Assembly (NCBI RefSeq): GCF_001907695.1
Contig: NZ_KV880637.1
Location: 1,426,001-1,490,000 of the forward strand
DNA from: Thalassospira sp. TSL5-1
GTDB taxonomy: Bacteria; Pseudomonadota; Alphaproteobacteria; Rhodospirillales; Thalassospiraceae
Direction: 5' to 3'
DNA length: 64,000 nt
Part shown: positions 26,262 through 34,365 of the stretch, piece by piece
How positions within the stretch are numbered: the stretch's first letter is position 1
How the letters are laid out: the number at the start of each line of letters is the position of its first letter
Notes under the pieces: model-generated
Seen by the model: only the letters and a program-made list of their open reading frames with translations
Databases searched by the model: none
What the model was told of the DNA's origin: nothing
Position numbers and translations under genes: made by a program

Positions 26262-26295
26262 TAAATAAAAAATTGGGGCAGCGCATGACTGCCCC
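26262..26295 (-). terminator. Terminator of the orphan binding-protein gene
   Basis: On the minus strand GGGGCAG (26295-26289) pairs with CTGCCCC (26281-26275) and is followed by AATTTTTTATTT. It lies 63 bp past the stop of the 26358 gene. Confidence 0.75.
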
Positions 26296-26325
26296 CAGGG
26301 TGGTTTCACGATCTGCATACGGTAG

Positions 26326-26342
26326 GCGACAATGATTGTCGC
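26326..26342. other. 17-bp perfect palindrome in the 3' region of the orphan binding-protein gene
   Basis: GCGACAAT and ATTGTCGC flank a single central G. The one-base centre argues against a hairpin. It lies 16 bp beyond the stop codon and before the terminator; its role is unknown. Confidence 0.45.
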
Positions 26343-26357
26343 TGCATAAAGACCCTT

Positions 26358-27398
26358 TTAAAGGCTGTCTTTTATTCGCTGGGCAACATCCGCCGGGACC
26401 CATTTTGTCCAGATATTCTGTTTTTCCTTTAGAAAATATTCGGCGGCTTCTTCAGTTTTTTCACCTTCATCCTGCATATAGGCCAGCATTTCCGAAACCA
26501 GCGCGCTGCTGGTGTGATAGTGCGATAAGAATTCCGTCAGTGTCGGGGCGGCTTTCATGAAGCCGGTATTCACACCGACCGTGACCGTACTTTGAGGATA
26601 GGCAGTTGCCTGGCTGACATCGCTGCCATCTTTCAGCTTGTCGAAAATTTCCTTGTTATAGGCCGGTTCTTCCAGCTTGACGCTGTCATAAAGGCCCATC
26701 ACCCAGGTCGGCCCCCAATAATAATACAGGATCGGCTCGCCCCGTTTATTGGCCGATGCAATGGCGGCTGACAGGGCCGCCCCCGTGCCAGGACGGAAAT
26801 TGGTGTAGCTGTCTTCAAGGCCATAGGCCTTAAGCTTGTTGCTATTGACCTTTTCACAGACCCAGCCGGACGGGCAGTTGTAAAAACGGCCTTTGCCCGG
26901 TTCTTCGGCATCTTCAAACAGTTTGGTGTATTTTGGAAGGTCCGAAACTGATTTCAGGTCGGGCGCCATTGGCTTGATACCGCGCTTTTCGTCCCCCTCA
27001 ATTACAAAACTGGGCACGAACCAGCCTTCGACCGCATCGTCAAAGTTAACGCCAATCTGTTTAACGGTTCCGGCTTCTTCGGCCTTTTTCCAGGCGTCTG
27101 CCACATTGTCACGCCAGATTTCCATCACAACATCAATGTCACCTTTGCCTGCCCCCGTGAGCAGCGGAATGGTCTCGCCGGGCAGGGCATCGGTTTGGCA
27201 GCCGTAACCTTTTTCCATGATGTAACGGGCAACTGCATTATGAAACAGGGCACTGTCATAATTAAGCCCGGCAAACATCACCGGGCGGTCAATCTCGCAG
27301 GATGCGTCGGCAGCACGGGCAGGGGTTGTATTAAGTTGCAGGGAAAGGCCGATACCTATGGCCATCAACGTTGTAGCTCCGGCGGGCAGGAATTTCAT
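26358..27398 (-). CDS. Orphan glycine betaine/quaternary-amine binding protein
   Basis: A 346-residue periplasmic binding protein of the OpuAC/ProX type. The N-terminus KFLPAGATTLMAIGIGLSLQ with cleavage after ARA is a signal peptide. The mature part has PVMFAGLNYDSALFHNAVARY, DIDVVMEIWRDNVADAW, FYNCPSGWVCEKVN and EPILYYYWGPTWVMGLYD, where the aromatic residues are the likely ligand cage. The start at 27398 is chosen because the signal peptide begins there and AGGAAC precedes it. No transporter genes are attached, so it may feed the system 1 ATPase/permease pair at 17367-19255, which lacks a binding protein. A terminator follows. Confidence 0.9.
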   Translation of the reverse strand: MKFLPAGATTLMAIGIGLSLQLNTTPARAADASCEIDRPVMFAGLNYDSALFHNAVARYIMEKGYGCQTDALPGETIPLLTGAGKGDIDVVMEIWRDNVADAWKKAEEAGTVKQIGVNFDDAVEGWFVPSFVIEGDEKRGIKPMAPDLKSVSDLPKYTKLFEDAEEPGKGRFYNCPSGWVCEKVNSNKLKAYGLEDSYTNFRPGTGAALSAAIASANKRGEPILYYYWGPTWVMGLYDSVKLEEPAYNKEIFDKLKDGSDVSQATAYPQSTVTVGVNTGFMKAAPTLTEFLSHYHTSSALVSEMLAYMQDEGEKTEEAAEYFLKEKQNIWTKWVPADVAQRIKDSL

Positions 27399-27736
27399 GT
27401 TCAGGGTTCCTCGACATTTTTTGACAGTCCGGAAGCGCATCATGTGCCAGCCGGCTTGTTATGATACGAACCAAAAAGGATATGGTTCCCTCATGCCTGT
27501 TTCTGGCGGTCCGATACAGTTTGGTGAAAAGTGTACCTGTCGTGTTTCGGGTCGTGCAACCTCTGATCCTGATGCAATTGACAGGATGTGTCAGCAGGTT
27601 GAGGGAACGGGCGGGCCGGTCATCAATATGGCAGCAGACGTCTCTCGCTTCAGGATCATGTCTGTTAATGCCGGTGCGTTCGGGTATATGGTCGCTCCAT
27701 GTCCGCCTGCGTCCCCTAACAGGATTGAAATCTGCC
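27399..27736. other. 338-bp intergenic region without recognisable gene
   Basis: This lies between the divergent binding-protein gene and the exonuclease gene. Several frames stay open across parts of it but none gives a recognisable protein or a good ribosome-binding site. Promoters for both neighbours are expected. I see no hairpin with a T-tract. Confidence 0.4.
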
Positions 27737-28567
27737 ATGCACGACAGTTTGTTTGTTTTTGATATTGAAACGGTGCCCGATACCGATGTTTTGCCCAACC
27801 TGACCGGTGAAACCGCACCGGACCCGGAAACCGGACGCAAAATGCTGGAGCAATATCATCTTGATATTACCGACGGGCGCAACGGTTTTGCCCGCCAGCC
27901 CTTTCACAAGGTGGTTGCGATCAGTTTTCTGCGGGCCACCATTCAGCGTGACGGCAATCTTGAAACCTACGAGATCGAGGAATTGCGATCCGGCGGAGAT
28001 TTGACCAGCGAAGAAAAAGACCTTGTTGCCGGTTTCTTTGCCTATTGCGGCAAGCTCTATCCCCGGTTGGTGAGTTTTAACGGGCGTGGTTTTGATTTGC
28101 CGGTTTTAAAATATCGGGCCATGAAGCATGGGGTTTCGGCGCGCTGGCTGCATCAGTCGGCTAATAAATGGGAAAATTACACGTCGCGTTACGCGCCCAA
28201 CTGGCATTGCGACCTGGCCGAGGTTTTGTCGGACTATGGTGCATCGGCACGGACTAAAATGAACGAGGTGTGTGCAGCACTTGATTTGCCCGGCAAAACC
28301 GGCGTTGATGGCAGCAAAGTTGCCGACATGTTTGACGCGGGCGAAATTGACGGCATTCGCCGTTATTGCGAAACCGATGTTTTAAACACCTATCTTCTAT
28401 ATCTTCGCTATGTCCTTCATACCGGCCTGTCGGACCATGATGGTTATAACCACGCCATCAATTTAACCGTGGCCTGGCTGGAAGAACGGGCAGGGGATAT
28501 CCCTGCTTATCAGGAGTTTCTCGAAGCCTGGCGGGTTTCCAGCAAGGGAAGTTTCAACATTTTGTGA
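27737..28567 (+). CDS. Predicted PolB-like 3'-5' exonuclease
   Basis: A 276-residue DnaQ-fold exonuclease of the PolB-associated predicted 3'-5' exonuclease family. All three Exo motifs are visible: FDIETVPD (Exo I, DxE) at residues ~6-13, SFNGRGFDLPVLKYRAM (Exo II) and IRRYCETDVLNTYLLYLR (Exo III, with the D of YCETD). It probably trims or proofreads DNA ends; the partner is unknown. The ATG at 27737 is chosen because the Exo I strand starts five residues later; the frame is open further upstream but gives no homology. It stands alone on the plus strand. Confidence 0.85.
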   Translation: MHDSLFVFDIETVPDTDVLPNLTGETAPDPETGRKMLEQYHLDITDGRNGFARQPFHKVVAISFLRATIQRDGNLETYEIEELRSGGDLTSEEKDLVAGFFAYCGKLYPRLVSFNGRGFDLPVLKYRAMKHGVSARWLHQSANKWENYTSRYAPNWHCDLAEVLSDYGASARTKMNEVCAALDLPGKTGVDGSKVADMFDAGEIDGIRRYCETDVLNTYLLYLRYVLHTGLSDHDGYNHAINLTVAWLEERAGDIPAYQEFLEAWRVSSKGSFNIL

Positions 28568-28687
28568 TCGGATTTTGGGGCAGGTTTGCCGGGCTGCGTG
28601 ATGTGTTTCACAGCGGCGGCGGATATTTGCGCATTCAGTTTGGAGTGCGAGCCATTTGCAGGTAACGTTCTTGCGGCTGAAAACCAT

Positions 28688-28705
28688 TCGCAATTTCATT
28701 TGCGA
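28688..28705. promoter_or_regulatory. Candidate iron-box inverted repeat upstream of Fe-binding gene 1
   Basis: TCGCAA-N6-TTGCGA is an exact inverted repeat 34 bp upstream of the start codon. Read on the minus strand it contains TGCGAATG, the same octamer found on the plus strand at 30012 before the second Fe-binding gene. It resembles alphaproteobacterial Fur-type boxes; identity is inferred. Confidence 0.4.
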
Positions 28706-28738
28706 TGTTACCACGTAAATCTGGAAAGGAACGCCCCG

Positions 28739-29761
28739 TTGAAGATCAAAAAAGTAATGACTGGTATTGCATTTGGTGCATTGGCACTGGGGTCGGCAAC
28801 GGCCACTGCATCAGCGCAGGAGGTCAATGTCTATTCGCTCCGTCAGGCGTTTTTGGTTGAGCCGCTGTTTGCAAAATTTACCGAACAGACCGGTGTTAAG
28901 GTGAATGTGATTTTCGCCGAAAAGGGACTGGTCGAACGGATCAAACAGGAAGGGGTTAACAGCCCGGCGGATGTGTTGATGACGGTTGATATCAGCCGTA
29001 TTTCCGATGCTGTGGCCGCCGGTGTGACCGAAAGTGTTGACAGTGATGTTTTGCAAAACAGCATTCCGGCCCATTTGCGCGATGAAGACGGGCACTGGTT
29101 TGCCTTAACCCAGCGCGGTCGCGCCATTTATGCTTCCAAGGAGCGGGTAGCAGAAGGCGAAATCACCAGTTATGAAGACCTGGCCGACCCGAAATGGGAA
29201 GGACGGGTTTGTACCCGGTCCGGCACGCACGATTACAATATCGCCCTGTTTGCATCCATGATTGCCCATCACGGGGCAGAGGATGCCAAGACCTGGCTGG
29301 AAGGTTTGAAATCCAATCTGGCCCGTAAACCGCAGGGCAATGACCGTGGGCAGGTCAAGGCAATCAAGGAAGGCGAATGTGATATCGCCATCGGCAACAC
29401 CTATTATTTCGGGAAAATGATGGACAACCCCGACCAGCGGAACTGGGCCGAAGCGGTCAATATCGTATTCCCCAATCAGGCTGATCGTGGCATGTCGATG
29501 AATATTTCCGGTATGACCCTTATTAAGGGCGCACCGCATAAGGAAAATGCCATCAAGCTGATGGAATTCCTGGTCAGCGATGAGGCCCAGCAAATCTATG
29601 CCGAAGTGAACTATGAATATCCGGTCAAACCGGGTGTTGAATGGGCTGAAAACGTAAAATCCTGGGGGACTTTCAAGGCCGACGCATTGCCGTTGTCCGA
29701 AATTGCCCGCCTGCGCGCTGATGCCGTGCGGATGGTTGATCAGGTTGGTTATAACGAATAA
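28739..29761 (+). CDS. Fe(III) ABC transporter substrate-binding protein 1
   Basis: A 340-residue periplasmic iron-binding protein of the FbpA/FutA type. A signal peptide of ~26 residues ends ASA-QEVNVYS. Mature features are SLRQAFLVEPLFAKFTEQTG, LVERIKQEGVNSPADVLMTVD, CDIAIGNTYYFGKMMDN, where the double Tyr is the usual Fe(III) ligand pair, and YAEVNYEYPVKPGVEW. A TTG start at 28739 is preferred: GGAAAGGA lies 9 bp upstream and it supplies the charged KIKK n-region, which the in-frame ATG at 28757 would lack. A strong terminator follows, so it is monocistronic. It is a close paralogue of the 30065 gene. Confidence 0.88.
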   Translation: MKIKKVMTGIAFGALALGSATATASAQEVNVYSLRQAFLVEPLFAKFTEQTGVKVNVIFAEKGLVERIKQEGVNSPADVLMTVDISRISDAVAAGVTESVDSDVLQNSIPAHLRDEDGHWFALTQRGRAIYASKERVAEGEITSYEDLADPKWEGRVCTRSGTHDYNIALFASMIAHHGAEDAKTWLEGLKSNLARKPQGNDRGQVKAIKEGECDIAIGNTYYFGKMMDNPDQRNWAEAVNIVFPNQADRGMSMNISGMTLIKGAPHKENAIKLMEFLVSDEAQQIYAEVNYEYPVKPGVEWAENVKSWGTFKADALPLSEIARLRADAVRMVDQVGYNE

Positions 29762-29798
29762 GCCCGTATCGCCGGGTTTAGCAGGATAGTTGCATTGC

Positions 29799-29835
29799 GC
29801 CTGGGGCAAGGTTTTGCCTCAGGCACTTTTTTTTT
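29799..29835 (+). terminator. Terminator after Fe-binding gene 1
   Basis: GCCTGGGGCAA (29799-29809) pairs with TTGCCTCAGGC (29814-29824), with one G-U wobble and a 4-nt loop; AC and nine T follow (29827-29835). A classic intrinsic terminator. Confidence 0.93.
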
Positions 29836-30011
29836 AGCATGCAACAAAAATATTTTGCTTTTAAATCTTTTTAAAACAGGGCTTTGTTTCGTGATCTTAA
29901 TGGCAATTTCAGACCGGTTTTGCATATGAAGTTGTTGAGAGAGGCGATATTGCTGTGATCGTTGTGATTGAGCCTTGCCAACTTGGTTCATGAAACGTTA
30001 ATTTCGCGCCC

Positions 30012-30029
30012 TGCGAATGTTTTTCATTC
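30012..30029. promoter_or_regulatory. Candidate iron-box upstream of Fe-binding gene 2
   Basis: TGCGAATG-TTTTT-CATTC contains an exact GAATG/CATTC inverted repeat and lies 35 bp before the start of the 30065 gene. It shares TGCGAATG with the minus strand of the site at 28688-28705. Fur-type control is an inference. Confidence 0.35.
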
Positions 30030-30064
30030 CCATTGTCATTATTGGAACGATCAGGAGAGCCTTC

Positions 30065-31078
30065 ATGAACCTGCGAAAAATTATTCTTGGACTGGCGATA
30101 GCAACTGTTTCATGCTCCGTCGCCCAGGCCGCGCAGGAAGTGAATGTCTATTCGCTGCGTCAGCCGTTCCTGATCAAGCCGATGTTTAAAAAATTCACCG
30201 AAGAAACCGGCATTCGCGTTAATACCCTGTTTTCGCAAAGCGGGCTGGTGGAACGTGTGAAACATGAAGGGCGCAACAGCCCGGCGGATTTGCTGTTAAC
30301 CGTTGATATTGGCCGCATTCAGGATGCGGTCGATGCCGATATCACTCAATCCCTGACCAGCGACGTGATCGAACAGAATATCCCCGCGCAATATCGTGAC
30401 AAGGATGCCCAGTGGGTTGGCCTGACCACCCGTGCGCGTGTTATCTACACGTCGCTTGACCGGCTGGAGCCGGATGCCCTTAAAACTTATGAAGAACTGG
30501 CCGATCCCAAATGGAAAGGCCGCATCTGCATTCGTTCGGGCATGCACGTTTATAATATTGCCCTGGTGGCCTCGATGATTGCCCATCATGGCCCGGAAAA
30601 GGCCAAGGAATGGCTGGTCGGGTTAAAGGATAATCTGGCCCGCAAACCGCAGGGTGCAGATATTGACCAGATCGAGGCCGTATCGCAGGGCGTATGTGAC
30701 GTTGCGATTGGCAATTCCTATTATTACGGCAAAATGCTGGATGATCCGAACAAGGCCGATGCAGCCAAACAGGTCCGCATCGTATTCCCCAATCAGGAGG
30801 GTCGCGGCACCCATGTGAATATTTCCGGCGTTGCACTGATGAAAAACGCGCCGAACAAAGAAAACGCCATCAAGCTGGTGGAATTCCTGTCGGGTGATGA
30901 AGCCCAGCATATGTATGCCGAAGTCAATTTTGAATATCCGGTAAAGCCCGGCGTTGAATGGTCGAAAATGGTGGCGTCCTGGGGCCGGTTTGATGCCGAT
31001 ACCCTGCCACTGAACGAAGTGGCGGATTTGCGGGGCGATGCCATTCGCATGATCGACGAAGTCGGCTTTAACGAATAA
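30065..31078 (+). CDS. Fe(III) ABC transporter substrate-binding protein 2
   Basis: A 337-residue paralogue of the 28739 protein. A signal peptide (NLRKIILGLAIATVSCSVAQA) is followed by the same blocks: SLRQPFLIKPMFKKFTEETG, LVERVKHEGRNSPADLLLTVD, CDVAIGNSYYYGKMLDD (Tyr ligands) and YAEVNFEYPVKPGVEW. The ATG is set by CAGGAGAG about 7 bp upstream. The permease gene begins 15 bp after its stop, so this copy is the one co-transcribed with the channel. The first copy may extend the substrate or concentration range. Confidence 0.92.
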   Translation: MNLRKIILGLAIATVSCSVAQAAQEVNVYSLRQPFLIKPMFKKFTEETGIRVNTLFSQSGLVERVKHEGRNSPADLLLTVDIGRIQDAVDADITQSLTSDVIEQNIPAQYRDKDAQWVGLTTRARVIYTSLDRLEPDALKTYEELADPKWKGRICIRSGMHVYNIALVASMIAHHGPEKAKEWLVGLKDNLARKPQGADIDQIEAVSQGVCDVAIGNSYYYGKMLDDPNKADAAKQVRIVFPNQEGRGTHVNISGVALMKNAPNKENAIKLVEFLSGDEAQHMYAEVNFEYPVKPGVEWSKMVASWGRFDADTLPLNEVADLRGDAIRMIDEVGFNE

Positions 31079-31093
31079 AGATATCGGTGCATT

Positions 31094-32830
31094 TTGGCAA
31101 CTCATCCGGATTATCGCTCGTCCGCCACCAGCGAGACCTTTGACCCGCTTAAACATCGTCCGCTGGTGCGTTCCATGCGCTGGTGGCCACAGGGGCAATC
31201 TTCCTGGTGGCTGGGTGGGGCAATGGTTATTGCCTTGCTGGTGGCCGCGCCGATTGTGGCTGTTGTTTATCTGGCCCTGTTCCCTACCGAAAATATCTGG
31301 CCGCATCTGGCCTCCACGATGTTGCCGCGTTATTTGTCCAACACCTTTATCCTGATGATCGGGGTGGGCATTGGTGTGACGCTGATGGGCGTTTCGTCCG
31401 CCTGGGTGGTGACAATGTGTCGCTTGCCGGGCAAGCGATTTTTTGAATGGGCGATGCTGCTGCCAATGGCTGTTCCGGCCTATATCGTGGCCTATGTTTA
31501 TACCGACCTTCTGGAATATGCCGGGCCGGTGCAGGGCACCATTCGGGCCTGGTTTGGTTTTCAAAGTGCGCGGGATTACTGGTTTCCTGATATCCGCACC
31601 AAGGGCGGCGCGATTATCGTGCTGAGCTTGACACTTTATCCCTACGTTTACATGCTGGCTCGGGCGGCGTTCTTGTCACAATCGGTTTGTGTGCTCGAAG
31701 CGGCACGGGTGCTGGGCCGTGGCCCCTGGAATGCCTTTGTCACCGTGGCCCTGCCATTGGCCCGCCCGGCGATTGTGGTGGGCGTGATCATCGCGCTGAT
31801 GGAAACCCTGAATGATTTTGGCACCATCGATTTCTTTGCCGTTCACACCCTGACTGCCGGTATTTTCAATGTTTGGCTGGGAATGGGCAATGCCGGTGGG
31901 GCGGCGCAAATTGCGCTGACCATGCTGGTGGTTGTTGTGGTGCTGATTTTGGCAGAGCGTTATTCCCGCCGCCGCCAGCGTTTTCACGATACCACATCAC
32001 GCTTTCAGGAACTGCCGGGCTATGAACTGGGGCTGGGGGCAAAAACGGCGGCCTTGCTGGTTTGTACATTGCCGATTGTGCTGGGCTTTGTCATTCCGGC
32101 CTGGGTGCTGATTTATTATTCGATTGGCTATTTTGACCAGTCCTGGACCAGCGACTTTTTTGAATTTGCCGGTAACAGTTTGCTGGTGTCGGGCCTTGCC
32201 ACCTTGATGGCGGTCGGGGCGGCATTGTTCTTGGCCTATGCCCTGCGCCTGTTTCCCAAACCGGCCCTGCGGGCCTGTATCCGGTTGGCATCGGTTGGTT
32301 ATGCGGTGCCAGGGGCCGTGCTGGCAATTGGCGTTTTGGTGCCCTTTGCCGGGCTGGATAATGCCGTTGATGCCTTTATGCGCGATCATTTTGGTGTATC
32401 AACCGGCTTGTTATTAAGCGGTACCATTTTCGCCATCGTTTTTGCTTATAGTGTGCGGTTCATGGCGGTGTCTTATGGCTCGATCGAGGCGGCCCTGGGC
32501 AAGGTCCGCCCCAGTATGGATGATGCGGCCCGCACCCTGGGCGAAACACCATTTGGCACCTTGAAACGCATTCATTTCCCCCTGGTGCGCGGCGGCATTT
32601 TGGCCGCCTGTGTGCTGGTTTTTGTCGATTCAATGAAGGAACTGCCCGCAACCCTGATTTTGCGACCCTTCAATTTCGACACCCTGGCAACCCATGTTTA
32701 CCAATATGCCAAGGATGAAATGATCGAACAGGCCGCCCTTGGGGCCTTAACCATTGTACTGGTTGGGGTTATTCCCGTGGTAATGTTAAGCCGTGCTATT
32801 TCGCGATCCCGGCCCGGACATCGTAATTGA
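31094..32830 (+). CDS. Fe(III) ABC transporter permease (fused two-domain)
   Basis: A 578-residue FbpB/SfuB-type permease with about twelve membrane segments and two EAA loops: EAARVLGRGPWNAFVTVALPLARP near residue 205 and DDAARTLGETPFGTLKRIHFPLVRG near residue 480. It thus carries both half-channels in one chain. Translation probably starts at TTG (31094); an ATG at 31175 would remove a 27-residue cytosolic tail. The cognate ATPase is not in the window and must be supplied from elsewhere, or the complex shares one. Confidence 0.88.
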   Translation: MATHPDYRSSATSETFDPLKHRPLVRSMRWWPQGQSSWWLGGAMVIALLVAAPIVAVVYLALFPTENIWPHLASTMLPRYLSNTFILMIGVGIGVTLMGVSSAWVVTMCRLPGKRFFEWAMLLPMAVPAYIVAYVYTDLLEYAGPVQGTIRAWFGFQSARDYWFPDIRTKGGAIIVLSLTLYPYVYMLARAAFLSQSVCVLEAARVLGRGPWNAFVTVALPLARPAIVVGVIIALMETLNDFGTIDFFAVHTLTAGIFNVWLGMGNAGGAAQIALTMLVVVVVLILAERYSRRRQRFHDTTSRFQELPGYELGLGAKTAALLVCTLPIVLGFVIPAWVLIYYSIGYFDQSWTSDFFEFAGNSLLVSGLATLMAVGAALFLAYALRLFPKPALRACIRLASVGYAVPGAVLAIGVLVPFAGLDNAVDAFMRDHFGVSTGLLLSGTIFAIVFAYSVRFMAVSYGSIEAALGKVRPSMDDAARTLGETPFGTLKRIHFPLVRGGILAACVLVFVDSMKELPATLILRPFNFDTLATHVYQYAKDEMIEQAALGALTIVLVGVIPVVMLSRAISRSRPGHRN

Positions 32831-32927
32831 CTGGTTTTGCTGGAACATTTCGCCATCTGCCTTGTTTTCTCTGGCGTAATCGCGCTATTAGATAGCGGGA
32901 TTTTCTTTCCACAGTGAGGATGGCGAC

Positions 32928-34247
32928 ATGGCAGAAAAATCGGCGAATTCAGGGGCTGACAAAAATTCCGTCGCCGATATTGGTCGTCAGCCGGGTTTAA
33001 CGCCGCTGGATGTTGCCTTGCGGCTGGCGTGTGAACAGGTGCCTGTCTCCGACCTGATCGAAACCCGTGACCTGATGGACTGTTACGGTGCCATCCTGCG
33101 CGAAGATGTTCTTGCCTCGGTCAATGTGCCATCGGTCGATAATTCGGCGATGGATGGTTATGCGCTTCGGGTGGCGGATTTGGCCGCATTGCCCAAAACC
33201 GGGCCGATCACCTTGCCGGTTGCCGGTGCCGCGCTGGCGGGGCATCCGTTTGTCGGGGATGTTCCGGTGGGTCGTGCCGTTCGCATTGCCACGGGGGCGG
33301 CCATCCCGCAAGGGGCGGATGCGGTGATCATTCAGGAAAATGTCGCAGCCAACGAGGATGAAAGCGAAATCCGCATCGAACGGGTGGCGATTGACCGTAT
33401 TCGCCATGGCGACAATATCCGGCGTGCTGGCGAAGATGTAAAAAAGGGAACGGTTGTTTTACCGGCAGGCAAACGGCTGCGCCCGCAGGATGTTGCCGTT
33501 GCGGCCGGGCAGGGGCGGGCGCATTTGGTGGTGGCACGCCCGTTGCGGGTGGCCGTTTTTTCCACCGGCGATGAATTAGCCGCACCGGGGGGCGACCTGC
33601 CGCCGGGCGGCATTTATGACAGCAACCGTTTTGCCATGATCGGCATGATGCGTGCCATTGGCTGTGATGTTACCGATCTTGGCCTGCTGCGCGATGATTT
33701 TTCGGTGTTGCTAGCCGCCTTAAGCGAAGCCGCACAAAACCACGACGTGATTTTAACCTCTGGCGGGGTCTCGGTTGGCAAGGCGGACCTGTTAAAGCCT
33801 GTTGTTGATTCCATCGGTGACATTCATGCCTGGAAACTGGCAATCAAGCCAGGCAAGCCCCTGATGCGGGGGCGGATTGGTAATTGTCTGGTGTTGGGGT
33901 TGCCGGGTAACCCGGTTTCGGTGATGGTTTCCGGCTTGTTATATGCTGTGCCGTTGCTGCTGCATATGATGGGCATCAGATCCGAAGACCGTGCAGCCGT
34001 TCGGTTCCCGGTTCCTGCCGGTTTTAACCTGAAACGGGGAACGGGGCGGCGCGAATGGTTGCGCGCGCGCCTGCATCGTAACGGTAATGGTCAAATGGTG
34101 GCTTTGCCGTTTCATTCCAGCAGTTCCGGGGTTTTATCATCAATGGTGTGGGCCGACGGCCTGATCGAACTGGCAGAAAACCGTGCCAGCGTAGAGCAAG
34201 GCGCGATTGTTGATTACATTCCATTTGCCGGTTTGCAGGCATTTTAG
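32928..34247 (+). CDS. moeA: Molybdopterin molybdenumtransferase
   Basis: MoeA inserts molybdate into adenylylated molybdopterin, the last common step of molybdenum cofactor synthesis. The 439-residue protein has NSAMDGYALR near residue 72, the IATGAAIPQGADAVI loop, STGDELAAPGG, YDSNRFAM, TSGGVSVGKADLLKPV and GLPGNPVSVM, covering all MoeA domains in order. A ~20-residue polar N-terminal extension precedes domain I. A GAGGATGG site lies just before the ATG. A weak CGCTAT/ATAGCG hairpin at 32883-32897 separates it from the iron permease gene. No other moa or mob gene is nearby. Confidence 0.95.
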   Translation: MAEKSANSGADKNSVADIGRQPGLTPLDVALRLACEQVPVSDLIETRDLMDCYGAILREDVLASVNVPSVDNSAMDGYALRVADLAALPKTGPITLPVAGAALAGHPFVGDVPVGRAVRIATGAAIPQGADAVIIQENVAANEDESEIRIERVAIDRIRHGDNIRRAGEDVKKGTVVLPAGKRLRPQDVAVAAGQGRAHLVVARPLRVAVFSTGDELAAPGGDLPPGGIYDSNRFAMIGMMRAIGCDVTDLGLLRDDFSVLLAALSEAAQNHDVILTSGGVSVGKADLLKPVVDSIGDIHAWKLAIKPGKPLMRGRIGNCLVLGLPGNPVSVMVSGLLYAVPLLLHMMGIRSEDRAAVRFPVPAGFNLKRGTGRREWLRARLHRNGNGQMVALPFHSSSSGVLSSMVWADGLIELAENRASVEQGAIVDYIPFAGLQAF

Positions 34248-34253
34248 AGTGAT

Positions 34254-34283
34254 GAATTATTGGATGTTTTTCGCCAATAATTC
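34254..34283. other. AT-rich hairpin after moeA
   Basis: GAATTATTGG (34254-34263) and CCAATAATTC (34274-34283) form a perfect 10-bp stem with a 10-nt loop ATGTTTTTCG. There is no T-tract after it, so it is at most a weak terminator. Confidence 0.55.
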
Positions 34284-34365
34284 TTGTGACTGATCCATAT
34301 CATGGAGCCATCTTCCTCGCGCGCTCATTGTAAGTTTCAGGTGGGCGATGCGTGAGGAGGCTTTG

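Noticed and set aside
27331-27840. Open frames on both strands in the 27399-27736 gap
   Set aside because: None has recognisable motifs or a good ribosome-binding site, and they run into the flanking genes in the wrong frame or strand.
34348-34365. Earlier ATG as start of the beta-CASP protein
   Set aside because: The GAGGAGG ribosome-binding site lies downstream of this ATG and serves the one at 34366.
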